A stretch of 42,807 nt of DNA from Candidatus Paenibacillus intestinavium (GTDB taxonomy: Bacteria; Bacillota; Bacilli; Paenibacillales; Paenibacillaceae), in the NCBI GenBank assembly GCA_019113605.1, contig DXHF01000228.1, positions 1-42,807 on the forward strand. The letters are read 5' to 3'. Shown in pieces: positions 11,106 to 20,593 of the stretch (the stretch's first letter is position 1; each line of letters opens with the position of its first letter). The notes beneath the pieces were generated by a model. The model ran no database searches. It worked only from the letters and a program-made list of their open reading frames with translations, and was not told the DNA's origin. The translations under genes and the position numbers were made by a program.

Positions 11106-11117
11106 TTGTACGTACAA
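11106..11117. promoter_or_regulatory. AraR operator upstream of araR (autoregulation)
   Basis: Perfect palindrome TTGTACGTACAA. Confidence 0.8.
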
Positions 11118-11154
11118 TAGGAGTCCGCTACGGGAATAGATCGGAGACCGCTCC

Positions 11155-11268
11155 GAGAACTAATTGCTATTACGATCGCCGTTGTACTCGGATTATTGTA
11201 ATACGAATAACGGTATAAATCCGAGTACAAAAACGAATGCTTCGCTTCTCCACTAGCAATTAGTTCTC
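11155..11268. repeat. Nested inverted repeat in the araR-trxB intergenic region
   Basis: Outer arms GAGAACTAATTGCTA (11155-11169)/TAGCAATTAGTTCTC (11254-11268); inner arms TTGTACTCGGATT (11182-11194)/AATCCGAGTACAA (11218-11230); all perfect. Confidence 0.9.
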
Positions 11269-11812
11269 TCCGCTAGGACGCAGGTGAAAGGATAAAAACA
11301 AAGTCACTTTATTCTCTATTGTGCGAGAGTGCGCGCTTGGAGACAAACTAGAGCACTTTTACTTCTATTTCACTCGAAAGCTAGTTTTCAGAGCTAACAA
11401 ATCTATTGTCTATTCGCTCTATAACACCATTTTTGGTGCTACAGACTTTCATTCTCTCCATTTCCTTATTAAGCTCAATGTAGTCAGCTTCTTGTTCTGT
11501 TCTTCCAAAAACTTATACTTTCTAACTATGTGGACAAAAGTGAACACTATCGCTTTCCCACTAGCGATTTGGCTCTCCGCTATATCTAGGAGCAAACATG
11601 GGCATAAGTTTCTCCTCAATTTGAAGCAAACTGCATCCCCATGAAAATTTGCATAAAAAAATGTATAACTTCTGAAAAATATCGAACCCTATAAAATGAA
11701 TGTTGTATGAACTTCGTTGACATCCGTTGCAGTTTGTAATAACTTAGAAAGATAAGAACTGTGATTATTTTCATTACAGTTACAGACTAGAATTATTTCG
11801 GAGGAATCTATT

Positions 11813-12733
11813 ATGTATAAAACAGTTATTATCGGAACGGGTCCTGCTGGACTAACAGCTGCAATTTACTTAGCTCGTGCAAATATGGAGCCTGTTGTCA
11901 TCGAAGGCTGGCAACCAGGTGGTCAATTAACAACGACTACTGAAATCGAGAACTTCCCTGGCTTCCCTGAAGGTATTCTTGGTTCGGAGCTTATGTCTAA
12001 CATGCGTAAGCAAGCTGAACGTTTCGGTGCTACTTTCAAAACAGGGTCAGTAAAAAGTGTTGATATGAGCAAACGTCCTTTCGTATTAGATGTTGAGGGC
12101 ATGGGAGAAGTTATAGCGGAATCTGTTATTATTTCTACTGGTGCTTCTGCCAAATATCTTGGAATTCCAGGTGAGCAAGACAATATCGGTCGTGGCGTAA
12201 GTACTTGTGCTACTTGCGATGGATTCTTCTTCCGCGGCAAAAAACTCGTTATTATTGGTGGCGGAGATTCCTCTATGGAGGAAGCTGGCTTCCTAACTAA
12301 ATTTGCATCTTCAGTAACTGTCGTCAATCGTCGTACTGAGCTACGTGCTTCGAAAATTATGCAAGACCGTGCTCGTGCTAATGAAAAAATCGAGTGGGCA
12401 CTTAACCGCACACCGGTTGAAGTTCTTGCTAATGGCATGGGTGTTACAGGTCTTAAAGTTCTTAATAATGAGACTGGTGAAGAGGAAATTATCGAAACTG
12501 ATGGCGTATTTATTGCAATCGGCCATACTCCTAACACTGGATTCCTTGACGGACAAATTACGACTGACGAGAGTGGCTATATTATCGTAAAACCTGGTAC
12601 AACGACGACAAATATCCCTGGCGTGTTCGCTTGTGGTGACGTACAAGACTCGACTTACCGTCAAGCGATTACAGCAGCAGGTACTGGCTGTATGGCAGCA
12701 CTTGAAGCCGAACGCTTCCTAGAAGGTCTTTAA
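11813..12733 (+). CDS. trxB: Thioredoxin-disulfide reductase
   Basis: FAD GTGPAGLTAAIY, redox CATCDG, NADP GGGDSSMEEAGFL; start preceded by GGAGG. Confidence 0.97.
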   Translation: MYKTVIIGTGPAGLTAAIYLARANMEPVVIEGWQPGGQLTTTTEIENFPGFPEGILGSELMSNMRKQAERFGATFKTGSVKSVDMSKRPFVLDVEGMGEVIAESVIISTGASAKYLGIPGEQDNIGRGVSTCATCDGFFFRGKKLVIIGGGDSSMEEAGFLTKFASSVTVVNRRTELRASKIMQDRARANEKIEWALNRTPVEVLANGMGVTGLKVLNNETGEEEIIETDGVFIAIGHTPNTGFLDGQITTDESGYIIVKPGTTTTNIPGVFACGDVQDSTYRQAITAAGTGCMAALEAERFLEGL

Positions 12734-12761
12734 AAATAATTACTTCAATTCATAAATAAAA

Positions 12762-12815
12762 GGATGACAGATTTGCTACGCAATAAACTGCGTAACAAGA
12801 CTGTCATCCCTTTTT
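12762..12815 (+). terminator. Intrinsic terminator of trxB
   Basis: GGATGACAG (12762-12770)/CTGTCATCC (12801-12809) with inner TACGCA/TGCGTA, then TTTTT. Confidence 0.88.
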
Positions 12816-12878
12816 GTTTCCCTCTAATAATGTAATATTTAGTGCGTCTGTACTTCAGCTTTCTTCCGCCTTCGTGCG

Positions 12879-13709
12879 TTAGCTTAAATCCACTATACTT
12901 CCTGCTTTCACTTCAATAGGCTTGTCCTGTACACTTATCCAAACATCAGTAGCAGTAGGGTTATGCACAACATGGCAATTCATCGTAAAGCGTAATGCTT
13001 GTAGCGCCTTCGTATATGCGACAATCTCAGCATTAGTTGCATACCATATATCATTGTTCCCTCCAACTTTTTCACCAAATCGCTCAATAAGCTCCCAATT
13101 TTGATCATTCTCGAATTCATAGCTATGTCCCCATACATAAAGTAAACTCATTCTCGAATGTCTCTGATTTACATTCAAGAATTGATCTGCTGCATCAAGC
13201 ATTTGTTTATGGTGACATGTTGGATGCCATTCTAACTTATTTTCAGGCATATGAAATCCTCCATGACTAGCGACAGTCCGAGCATATTCTATACCGATGG
13301 ATTGAAGTTGCTCCTTGACAGAATCATTATACGTGCCAAATGGATAACTCATCCCTCTAATCGGATAACGAACTAGTTCCTCTAACACATGACGATCCTG
13401 CACGACTTGATAAATGATTTGTTCCTGCGGTGACTGTTCAAGGAATGGATGATGTGTCGTATGAACAGAAACTTCATGCCCTTGAAATAACTTTGCAACC
13501 TCACTTGCTTCCAGATAGCTCTCACGGCCCAAAAACCCACTATTTAGATGAAAAGTTCCCTTTAACCCATAATCATTAAAGAGCTTTACTAACCTACGAT
13601 CATACTCTCTACCATCATCAAAACTTAGTGTTATCGCTTTTGCCACACCTTGTGGAAAACGATCAAAGCGAATATTCATTATTACTACCTCCTTAACATT
13701 CCTTGTCAA
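12879..13709 (-). CDS. Polysaccharide deacetylase (NodB-like), no obvious signal peptide
   Basis: ITLSFDDGREYDRRLVKLF and EVSVHTTHHPF metal-binding motifs; likely start MNIRFDRFPQG. Confidence 0.85.
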   Translation of the reverse strand: MTRNVKEVVIMNIRFDRFPQGVAKAITLSFDDGREYDRRLVKLFNDYGLKGTFHLNSGFLGRESYLEASEVAKLFQGHEVSVHTTHHPFLEQSPQEQIIYQVVQDRHVLEELVRYPIRGMSYPFGTYNDSVKEQLQSIGIEYARTVASHGGFHMPENKLEWHPTCHHKQMLDAADQFLNVNQRHSRMSLLYVWGHSYEFENDQNWELIERFGEKVGGNNDIWYATNAEIVAYTKALQALRFTMNCHVVHNPTATDVWISVQDKPIEVKAGSIVDLS

Positions 13710-13721
13710 TGACCATGAACT

Positions 13722-13735
13722 AGTAAACGCTTACA
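13722..13735 (-). promoter_or_regulatory. Candidate CcpA cre-like site upstream of the deacetylase
   Basis: AGTAAACGCTTACA (minus: TGTAAGCGTTTACT), close to the cre consensus. Confidence 0.45.
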
Positions 13736-13944
13736 GTTTTATCATAATCCACACCAACCGAAACTGTAAATATGCAAACAACAATGCAATATATATAGGA
13801 GAATTTATGCGAGTAAATCTACGAAATTCCCTTTACAAATTGGTCCCCTTCCCTTGATCCTGTTATTACAAAAGTCTTACGCCCTATTAAGCGAATGGGT
13901 ACTAGTAATCATTCGATATTTTTAACAGTTAAGTAAATTTCCAA

Positions 13945-13973
13945 TTGCAAATTTTTCAGGCAATTGATACAAT
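13945..13973 (+). promoter_or_regulatory. SigA-type promoter of leader copy A
   Basis: TTGCAA-17 bp-TACAAT with TGA extended -10. Confidence 0.75.
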
Positions 13974-13988
13974 AGCCTCAAATAAAAA

Positions 13989-14044
13989 GGCAATGAATCT
14001 ACGGATTCAACCTCGTGCAATTAAGCGAGGTTGAATCCTTTTTT
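13989..14044 (+). promoter_or_regulatory. Leader copy A: antiterminator-like hairpin overlapping an intrinsic terminator
   Basis: GGCAATGAATC-TACG-GATTCAACC (13989-14012) and GGATTCAACCTCG (14003-14015)/CGAGGTTGAATCC (14026-14038) followed by T6. Confidence 0.85.
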
Positions 14045-14069
14045 GTATCTAAATTTCATATAAAGGAGC

Positions 14070-15824
14070 ATGATGACCATGAATTACGAAGCTATTTATC
14101 ACAGAAGTCAACTGAATTGGGCATACGCTTATGACAAACAAACTTTACATATTCGCTTGCGTTCGAAAAAAAATGATCTAACTGAGGTCACCCTTCATTC
14201 AGGCGATAAATATGGCTGGGATCACACAAATGCCTCTACCCCGATGAAAAAATTAGCTTCCGATCAGCTCTTTGACTATTGGCAAGGAGAGATACAACCA
14301 CAATACAAAAGAACTGTCTATTATTTCGAATTACATGATGGAACTGAAACGATATTTTTACTGGAAAAAGGCTTTGTAGAACAGCAGCCTGATCGTATCT
14401 ACGAAGGATTATTTGACTTCCCTTACCTTAATCCCATTGATGTGATGACTCCGCCAGAATGGGTGAAGGATGCTGTCTTTTATCAAATCTTCCCTGAAAG
14501 ATTTGCTAATGGCGATCCATCCAACGATCCAGAGGGTGTGCTTCCATGGGGTGGTGTTCCTACGCCGACAAATTTCTTCGGCGGAGACCTACAGGGTGTA
14601 ATCGATCATCTTGATTACTTATCCGAGCTTGGCATTAATGCGATATATTTCACTCCTGTATTCGAAGCAACGACCAATCATAAATATGATACGAGAGATT
14701 ATTTCAAAGTAGATCCGCATTTCGGCACAAATGAAACATTGAAGCAGCTGGTCGATGCCTGTCATGACAGAGGTATTCGTGTATTACTAGATGCTGTATT
14801 CAATCATTCTGGCAAAACATTCGAGCCATTCGTTGATTTGCTAGCAAACGGTCCCGATTCTCCATATAAAGACTGGTTTCATATTCGTCAGTGGCCACTT
14901 GAAGTTAAAGATGGAATACCTACGTACGAGACATTCGCTTTCGAACCAATTATGCCAAAATTAAATACGGAAAACCAAGCAGTTAAGGAGTATCTTCTTA
15001 ATGTCGCCAAATTTTGGATTGATGAAATCGGTATTGACGGATGGCGCTTAGATGTAGCGAATGAAGTAGATCATCAATTTTGGCGTGAGTTCCGCACCAC
15101 AGTGAAATCTGCTAATCCAGAAGCATATATACTAGGAGAGATTATGCATGATTCTATGCCTTGGCTACAGGGAGATCAATTCGATGCCGTGATGAACTAT
15201 CCATTTACCAATGCTCTACTTAATTTCTTTGCTCATGGAAAAATCAATACCGATGAATTTGCTAGTGCTATTCAAGCTCAGATCAGTAGCTATCCATTAC
15301 AAATTACCGAGGCATCCTTCAATCTGATGGGTAGCCATGATACTACTCGCTTGCTAACATTATGTAACGGTAATAAAGAACGATTGAAGTTAGCCTATTT
15401 GTTCGAACTTACTTTCTATGGCGTACCTTGTATCTATTATGGGGACGAAATCGGCATGGACGGCGGACATGATCCTCTTAATCGAAAATGTATGGAATGG
15501 GACCCGAATAAGCAGGATCTAGAGCTTCTAGCTTTCTTCCAGAACTCAATTAAACTACGCAAGCAATATGATGCACTGCGTACTGGAGAATTGCGCTTCA
15601 TTCCACAAGATAATAAGCAATTACTCGTCTACGAACGCTGGAATGAGGTGGATTCATTTATTATCATTATTAACAATTCCGAGGAACCTACCCATTGTTC
15701 AGTTGCTGTCGAACAAGAACAATGGATCGATATCGTTAATGATCAAACCCTTACTGCAACGTCCAAAGAAGTTCATATCGAGATTGCAGCCTACAACTAT
15801 CGGATTATTAAATCACTACCTTAG
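14070..15824 (+). CDS. Intracellular GH13 cyclomaltodextrinase/neopullulanase-like enzyme, paralog 1
   Basis: CBM34-like N-terminus ([28 protein letters not shown]); GH13 motifs [37 protein letters not shown]. Confidence 0.93.
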   Translation: MMTMNYEAIYHRSQLNWAYAYDKQTLHIRLRSKKNDLTEVTLHSGDKYGWDHTNASTPMKKLASDQLFDYWQGEIQPQYKRTVYYFELHDGTETIFLLEKGFVEQQPDRIYEGLFDFPYLNPIDVMTPPEWVKDAVFYQIFPERFANGDPSNDPEGVLPWGGVPTPTNFFGGDLQGVIDHLDYLSELGINAIYFTPVFEATTNHKYDTRDYFKVDPHFGTNETLKQLVDACHDRGIRVLLDAVFNHSGKTFEPFVDLLANGPDSPYKDWFHIRQWPLEVKDGIPTYETFAFEPIMPKLNTENQAVKEYLLNVAKFWIDEIGIDGWRLDVANEVDHQFWREFRTTVKSANPEAYILGEIMHDSMPWLQGDQFDAVMNYPFTNALLNFFAHGKINTDEFASAIQAQISSYPLQITEASFNLMGSHDTTRLLTLCNGNKERLKLAYLFELTFYGVPCIYYGDEIGMDGGHDPLNRKCMEWDPNKQDLELLAFFQNSIKLRKQYDALRTGELRFIPQDNKQLLVYERWNEVDSFIIIINNSEEPTHCSVAVEQEQWIDIVNDQTLTATSKEVHIEIAAYNYRIIKSLP

Positions 15825-15837
15825 TTGACTGTTTCAC

Positions 15838-15881
15838 ACAACCCAGTAAACTCTTGAATTTCAAGGGAATTGCTGGGTTGT
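15838..15881. terminator. Shared bidirectional terminator, overlapping the 3' end of the PPTase gene
   Basis: ACAACCCAG...CTGGGTTGT between convergent genes. Confidence 0.75.
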
Positions 15882-16604
15882 CTGTTTCCTAATATTACCG
15901 TCTATACGCTGAACGAGCTCCTCCCATTTCACTTCCTTTATCAACATGGAATATCTGTGACCTCCCTCTACTACAATCGATAGCCAGTGGTTATTAGGCA
16001 AACGATGTGATTCCCAATGATAACCTTCAGCCTCTATTTTTTCTAATGATAATGGTACTTCAATCGAATTCAGTAATCGAGACAGTCCATAACCTTCTGC
16101 CTTTAATCGAGCTTCTTTACGTGTCCAGATCATGCAAAGTATTTCAATTACGTTATAAGGAAGACTGTTTACATAATCTAATTCTCTTGACGTTAGAACG
16201 GAGGTCATAATAGAACGATGATCTTCCCTCACTTGTTCCACATCGATGCCAACCTGCTCTCTATGACCAAAAACTGCTGCAACTATCTCATCTGTATGAG
16301 TAATATTAAAATAAATTTCTTGTCCTTCTGTCCGAATAGAGCTCTTATCAAGTACAGGCTTACCATATGCGTTCTTAATTAGTTTAATTTTATCGCTAGC
16401 AACACCATACTTCTCCCCAATATACTCCTTTACTAAGGCACGTCCCGTAACAAACTCCAACCTCTTACGTTTTGTATGATATCGCTCATATACCCCATTC
16501 TCTTCTTCATCTAATACATATTGAGCTAGCTCTCTATCTTGCCAATCCTTGTGCTTAGGTAACGCTATCCACTGAACCTCGAGAATATTTAATGGTTTAT
16601 CCAT
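15861..16604 (-). CDS. 4'-phosphopantetheinyl transferase (Sfp-type)
   Basis: FVTGRALVKEYIGEKYG, GKPVL, FNITHTDEIVAAVF, VGIDVEQVRE, IWTRKEARLKAEGYGL motifs. Confidence 0.93.
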   Translation of the reverse strand: MDKPLNILEVQWIALPKHKDWQDRELAQYVLDEEENGVYERYHTKRKRLEFVTGRALVKEYIGEKYGVASDKIKLIKNAYGKPVLDKSSIRTEGQEIYFNITHTDEIVAAVFGHREQVGIDVEQVREDHRSIMTSVLTSRELDYVNSLPYNVIEILCMIWTRKEARLKAEGYGLSRLLNSIEVPLSLEKIEAEGYHWESHRLPNNHWLSIVVEGGHRYSMLIKEVKWEELVQRIDGNIRKQTTQQFP

Positions 16605-16647
16605 TTCATCACCTTTTATATTTTTTTTAATATTTAGTAAATTATGT

Positions 16648-16676
16648 TTGAATTTTTATTCCATACTTGATATAAT
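16648..16676 (+). promoter_or_regulatory. SigA-type promoter of leader copy B
   Basis: TTGAAT-17 bp-TATAAT with TGA extended -10. Confidence 0.8.
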
Positions 16677-16691
16677 TAATTCAAATAAAAA

Positions 16692-16744
16692 GGCAATGAA
16701 TCTCAGGATTCAACCTCGTAACTACGAGGTTGGGTCCTTTTTTT
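16692..16744 (+). promoter_or_regulatory. Leader copy B: antiterminator-like hairpin overlapping an intrinsic terminator
   Basis: GGCAATGAATC-TCAG-GATTCAACC (16692-16715); GGATTCAACCTCG (16706-16718)/CGAGGTTGGGTCC (16725-16737, two U.G wobbles) then T7. Confidence 0.85.
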
Positions 16745-16768
16745 CGTGTAAAATCACAATAAAGGAGA

Positions 16769-18523
16769 ATGATAACAATGAATTTGGAAGCTATTTACCA
16801 CAGAAGTCAACAAAACTGGGCATACGCTTATGACAAACAAACACTGCATATTCGTCTTCGCACAAAAAAAGATGATCTAACAGAGGTTGTTCTTTATTCC
16901 GGTGATAAATACGGCTGGGAGCACACCGACGCTGTTTCACCTATGAAGAAACTTGCATCAGATGGTTTATTCGACTACTGGGAAGCAGAAATACAGCCTA
17001 AATATAGAAGAACGGTATATTACTTCGAATTGTCTGATGGCACACAAAAGAAATATATGTTAGAGAAGGGGTTTTTCGATCAACATCCCGAAATTAAATA
17101 TGAAGGACTTTTCGACTTCCCATTCCTCAATCCTATTGATGTCATTTCTCCACCTGAATGGGTGAAGGATGCTATTTTTTATCAAATATTTCCTGAAAGA
17201 TTTGCAAACGGTGATCCATCTAATGATCCAGAAGGCGTCCTTCCATGGGGCGGGGCTCCCACTCCTACTAACTTTTTCGGCGGTGATCTACAAGGTGTAA
17301 TGGATCATCTGGATTACTTAACCGAGCTAGGTGTTAATGCAATATATTTCAATCCTGTATTTGAGGCTACAACCAATCATAAATACGATACAAAAGATTA
17401 TTTCAAGGTAGATCCTCACTTTGGCACCAATGAAACTTTAAAGCAGCTAGTTGATGCCTGCCACGATAGAGGCATTCGTGTCCTACTAGATGCTGTATTC
17501 AATCACTGTGGAAAAACATTTGAGCCCTTCGTTGATTTATTAGCAAACGGAGCATCATCACCATATACAGATTGGTTTCATATTCGCCAGTGGCCACTTG
17601 AGGTTCGTGATGGCATCCCTACCTATGACACATTCGGCTTTGAACCCATTATGCCAAAATTCAATACTGAAAATGCTGAAGTCAAAGAGTATCTTCTTAA
17701 CGCAGCAAAATTCTGGATTGAAGAAATTGGAATTGACGGCTGGCGTCTAGATGTTGCGAATGAAGTGGATCATCAGTTCTGGCGTGAGTTCAGAACTGTC
17801 GTTAAAAATGCTAATCCAGAAGCCTATGTATTAGGTGAAATTATGCATGATTCTATGCCTTGGCTTCAAGGCGACCAATTTGATGCCGTTATGAACTATC
17901 CGTTCACTAATGCCCTTCTTAACTTCTTTGCCCATGGAAAAACAGATACAGATAGTTTTTCTAATTCTATTCAATCACAGATTGCTAGCTATCCCCGTCA
18001 AATTACAGAGGCATCCTTCAATCTTTTGGGGAGCCATGATACAACGCGTCTGCTAACTTTATGCAGAGGAAATAAAGAACGCTTAAAGCTAGCTTATTTA
18101 TTCGAACTTACCTTTTATGGAGTGCCATGTATTTATTATGGAGATGAGATTGGAATTGATGGTGAGCATGATCCACATAACCGTAAATGTATGGTATGGG
18201 ATCCTAACAAGCAAGACCAAAATCTCCTTGCCTTCTTCCAAAGCACGATCAAACTTCGTAAGCAATATGCTGCTCTACGAACTGGTGAATTACGCTTTAT
18301 TCCACAAGAAAATAAGCAAATACTTGTCTATGAGCGTTGGAATAAGACAGATTCCTTTATCATCATTATAAATAATTCCGAGAAGCAAGCTCATTGCCAA
18401 CTAGAAGTTGAACAGGAGCAATGGATCGATATCGTTACGAATCAATCTCTAGCTCTAACTCCAGATGGTCTAGTAATCGAACTTCCAGCCTTCGGATATA
18501 GTATTGTTAAAGCTACATTATAA
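16769..18523 (+). CDS. Intracellular GH13 cyclomaltodextrinase/neopullulanase-like enzyme, paralog 2
   Basis: Collinear with paralog 1; motifs [37 protein letters not shown]. Confidence 0.93.
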   Translation: MITMNLEAIYHRSQQNWAYAYDKQTLHIRLRTKKDDLTEVVLYSGDKYGWEHTDAVSPMKKLASDGLFDYWEAEIQPKYRRTVYYFELSDGTQKKYMLEKGFFDQHPEIKYEGLFDFPFLNPIDVISPPEWVKDAIFYQIFPERFANGDPSNDPEGVLPWGGAPTPTNFFGGDLQGVMDHLDYLTELGVNAIYFNPVFEATTNHKYDTKDYFKVDPHFGTNETLKQLVDACHDRGIRVLLDAVFNHCGKTFEPFVDLLANGASSPYTDWFHIRQWPLEVRDGIPTYDTFGFEPIMPKFNTENAEVKEYLLNAAKFWIEEIGIDGWRLDVANEVDHQFWREFRTVVKNANPEAYVLGEIMHDSMPWLQGDQFDAVMNYPFTNALLNFFAHGKTDTDSFSNSIQSQIASYPRQITEASFNLLGSHDTTRLLTLCRGNKERLKLAYLFELTFYGVPCIYYGDEIGIDGEHDPHNRKCMVWDPNKQDQNLLAFFQSTIKLRKQYAALRTGELRFIPQENKQILVYERWNKTDSFIIIINNSEKQAHCQLEVEQEQWIDIVTNQSLALTPDGLVIELPAFGYSIVKATL

Positions 18524-18532
18524 CTAATGATA

Positions 18533-18587
18533 AGAAGAGACAGCATTCCTTTGCACCAATGTGCACCACGAAAGCTGTCTCTTCTTT
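18533..18587. terminator. Bidirectional terminator between convergent genes
   Basis: AAGAAGAGACAGC...GCTGTCTCTTCTT. Confidence 0.85.
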
Positions 18588-18610
18588 ACTTGAGGAATCC
18601 TTGCCAATCC

Positions 18611-20584
18611 TTAAGCGAGACCACTGCTTAAGATTACCGCTTGATGAGGACGAAGTGTAAGCTCTGCTCCATTACAACTCCATATTTCCTCTCCCCCTAT
18701 GCTATCTAGCTCTAGTACACATGAATTACCATCTAAACTATATTCCTTGATAGTGAGGGGCAGTGTCTCAACTCCGTTGAGATTAAAGCAACAAATCAGT
18801 TTTTGTCCATTATGCATATACCCATACACGACAATATCCTCTGGAGAATCCGCAATAAAGAAATATTCTGGCCTAATTAAAACTTTCCATTGTACCTTGC
18901 ATTCATGGAGCTTGCTTAGAAGCGCAATCATTGTCGAAGGAGATGCCCAATCAATGTTCATCTGGTTAAAGAAAGCTCTTGGAATATCCGCTCCATCAGT
19001 ATTGTCACCTAGACCACAATTGAGTGGTTGCTGCTCATTCACTTCAAAACCAGTCGTAATGTATGGAATTGCATTAGGTAAAAAATGATTGAATACTGCA
19101 ATCATTCTTGCTAGTTGAACGCCTCCTCTACTCGTAATTCTTGGTGTATCAGCTGTCTCGGCACAAGCAAAAATATGAATATTCATACTAGGCAAATCAC
19201 TTAAATAAGAGACCAAATTAGACTTGCTAATATCAGTCATAATATTCCAGCCACTGCCGAGCATAATATTGTAGCCTACTTCTGCTGCTTTCTTGTGATT
19301 GCGATTAAAGAGATCCTCACTAATAAGAAGTGCCTCAGGCTTCATTTGTTTAATGGTATGAAACATTTCCTCCAATAAAGGTACGGGTAATACATGTCCA
19401 ATATCAATGCGAAATCCATCGACTTTATACGTATTTAGATTATAACGAATACCTTCGATTAGCAGATCCCACAGCTCTCTGTTCGGTTGTTCAGCTGGGT
19501 AGTAGTTACACTTAATCGTATCAAATAGAACATATGGCGCTTGATCTGTCGGTATCAACTCCCTTACCCATGGTGAGAAGTCGGAATACAGTCTAAGAAA
19601 CGTAATATCTGTCCATATAGGCTGCACATCATTAATCCAATCTGAATGTGCGGGCGCTGTCGTTATTGCCATTTCCCGCTCCACTAGTTCAAGCAATTCT
19701 TCCCCGCTATTTTTTGCTTGAAGCTTAAGCCTCTCCCATAATTCCGTATGAAGCTCATTGGGAGGTAAGGAAAACTTTTCAAGAAAAGCTGCAGTCTCCT
19801 TGCTTTGATATACAGTCTCCAACTTATCTGGTGTACACTCTTCGAAAAAGCCAAGCTCAGGGATATGAGGAGGTGCAAATTCCTCTAGCGCATCCTTCTC
19901 AATCCAATACACCCACTCGGGATGGTCATGAATGATTTCACTATTTCTAGCAGTAACACGGGGAATAAAGTCCACTGTTACCTTGATATCTAGCAAGTGA
20001 CAAGCCTCAACGAGCGCAGTCATTTCATCGTTAAGCGTAAAGTCCGTCAGCTCATCAAGCAGCGTATCGTGAAGATTGTCATCGAGATGAAACATCGATT
20101 GTACCGCGTAAGGGGAACCAATATCCCCTTTCAAGTTAATCGCGCTATATCTCGTAATAGGCAGCATATAGAGAATATTAACTCCCATTTGCTTCATTAA
20201 AGGAAGTAATAATATTGTCCTCAAAAACGTTCCAGATTGTATACTACCATCGTGATTATAGTCCCACGCTGTTGAATAACGGATTAAAGTCGAATATATA
20301 ACACTTTCATCCAAATTAGTTGTATCCGTAAGTTTGTAACTCGCAGCATCTGCAAATAATTGATTAATATGTGCATGCAAAAAATGAAAGGCAGGTACGA
20401 GAATTTCGCCTCCTTTCTGTTCAATAATATGTTGATAGCCGCATGTATTCCAGATGGCAGGTAGCCAAAGTGTTTGAGTATCATTATGTTGTCGCTCCTG
20501 AATAAATTGGGCGATACGTTTCAGTGGTTCATGATTTTCTTTATTCAGATCATTCAACTGTCTATCATCACGATATGCCTTCAT
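18611..20584 (-). CDS. GH13 maltosyltransferase-like protein (resembles Thermotoga maritima maltosyltransferase)
   Basis: VEACHLLDIKVTVDFIPRVTARNSEIIHDHPEWVYWI, DVQPIWTDITFLRLYSDF, GFRIDIGHVLP, LLISEDLF and CAETADTPRITSR closely match my recollection of the Thermotoga enzyme; nucleophile Asp, acid Glu and third Asp retained. Confidence 0.75.
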   Translation of the reverse strand: MKAYRDDRQLNDLNKENHEPLKRIAQFIQERQHNDTQTLWLPAIWNTCGYQHIIEQKGGEILVPAFHFLHAHINQLFADAASYKLTDTTNLDESVIYSTLIRYSTAWDYNHDGSIQSGTFLRTILLLPLMKQMGVNILYMLPITRYSAINLKGDIGSPYAVQSMFHLDDNLHDTLLDELTDFTLNDEMTALVEACHLLDIKVTVDFIPRVTARNSEIIHDHPEWVYWIEKDALEEFAPPHIPELGFFEECTPDKLETVYQSKETAAFLEKFSLPPNELHTELWERLKLQAKNSGEELLELVEREMAITTAPAHSDWINDVQPIWTDITFLRLYSDFSPWVRELIPTDQAPYVLFDTIKCNYYPAEQPNRELWDLLIEGIRYNLNTYKVDGFRIDIGHVLPVPLLEEMFHTIKQMKPEALLISEDLFNRNHKKAAEVGYNIMLGSGWNIMTDISKSNLVSYLSDLPSMNIHIFACAETADTPRITSRGGVQLARMIAVFNHFLPNAIPYITTGFEVNEQQPLNCGLGDNTDGADIPRAFFNQMNIDWASPSTMIALLSKLHECKVQWKVLIRPEYFFIADSPEDIVVYGYMHNGQKLICCFNLNGVETLPLTIKEYSLDGNSCVLELDSIGGEEIWSCNGAELTLRPHQAVILSSGLA

Positions 20585-20593
20585 ACTGAATCC

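Noticed and set aside
11321-11644. 107-aa plus-strand ORF in the araR-trxB gap
   Set aside because: No clear SD, no recognisable motifs, and it spans the repeated non-coding segment; more likely chance.
11923-12537. 204-aa antisense ORF inside trxB, and similar antisense ORFs (7565-8194, 32278-32634, 18699-19088, 22294-22560)
   Set aside because: Mirror the codon pattern of well-supported genes on the opposite strand; no independent evidence.
13989-14044. Leader element as a T-box or other known riboswitch
   Set aside because: Too short for known classes; no T-box sequence (AGGGTGG-like), no long aptamer domain between the promoter and terminator.
13989-14044. Leader hairpins as terminators of upstream genes
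   Set aside because: Copy D lies in a divergent intergenic region and all copies follow a promoter; at copies A and B the upstream gene runs in the opposite direction.
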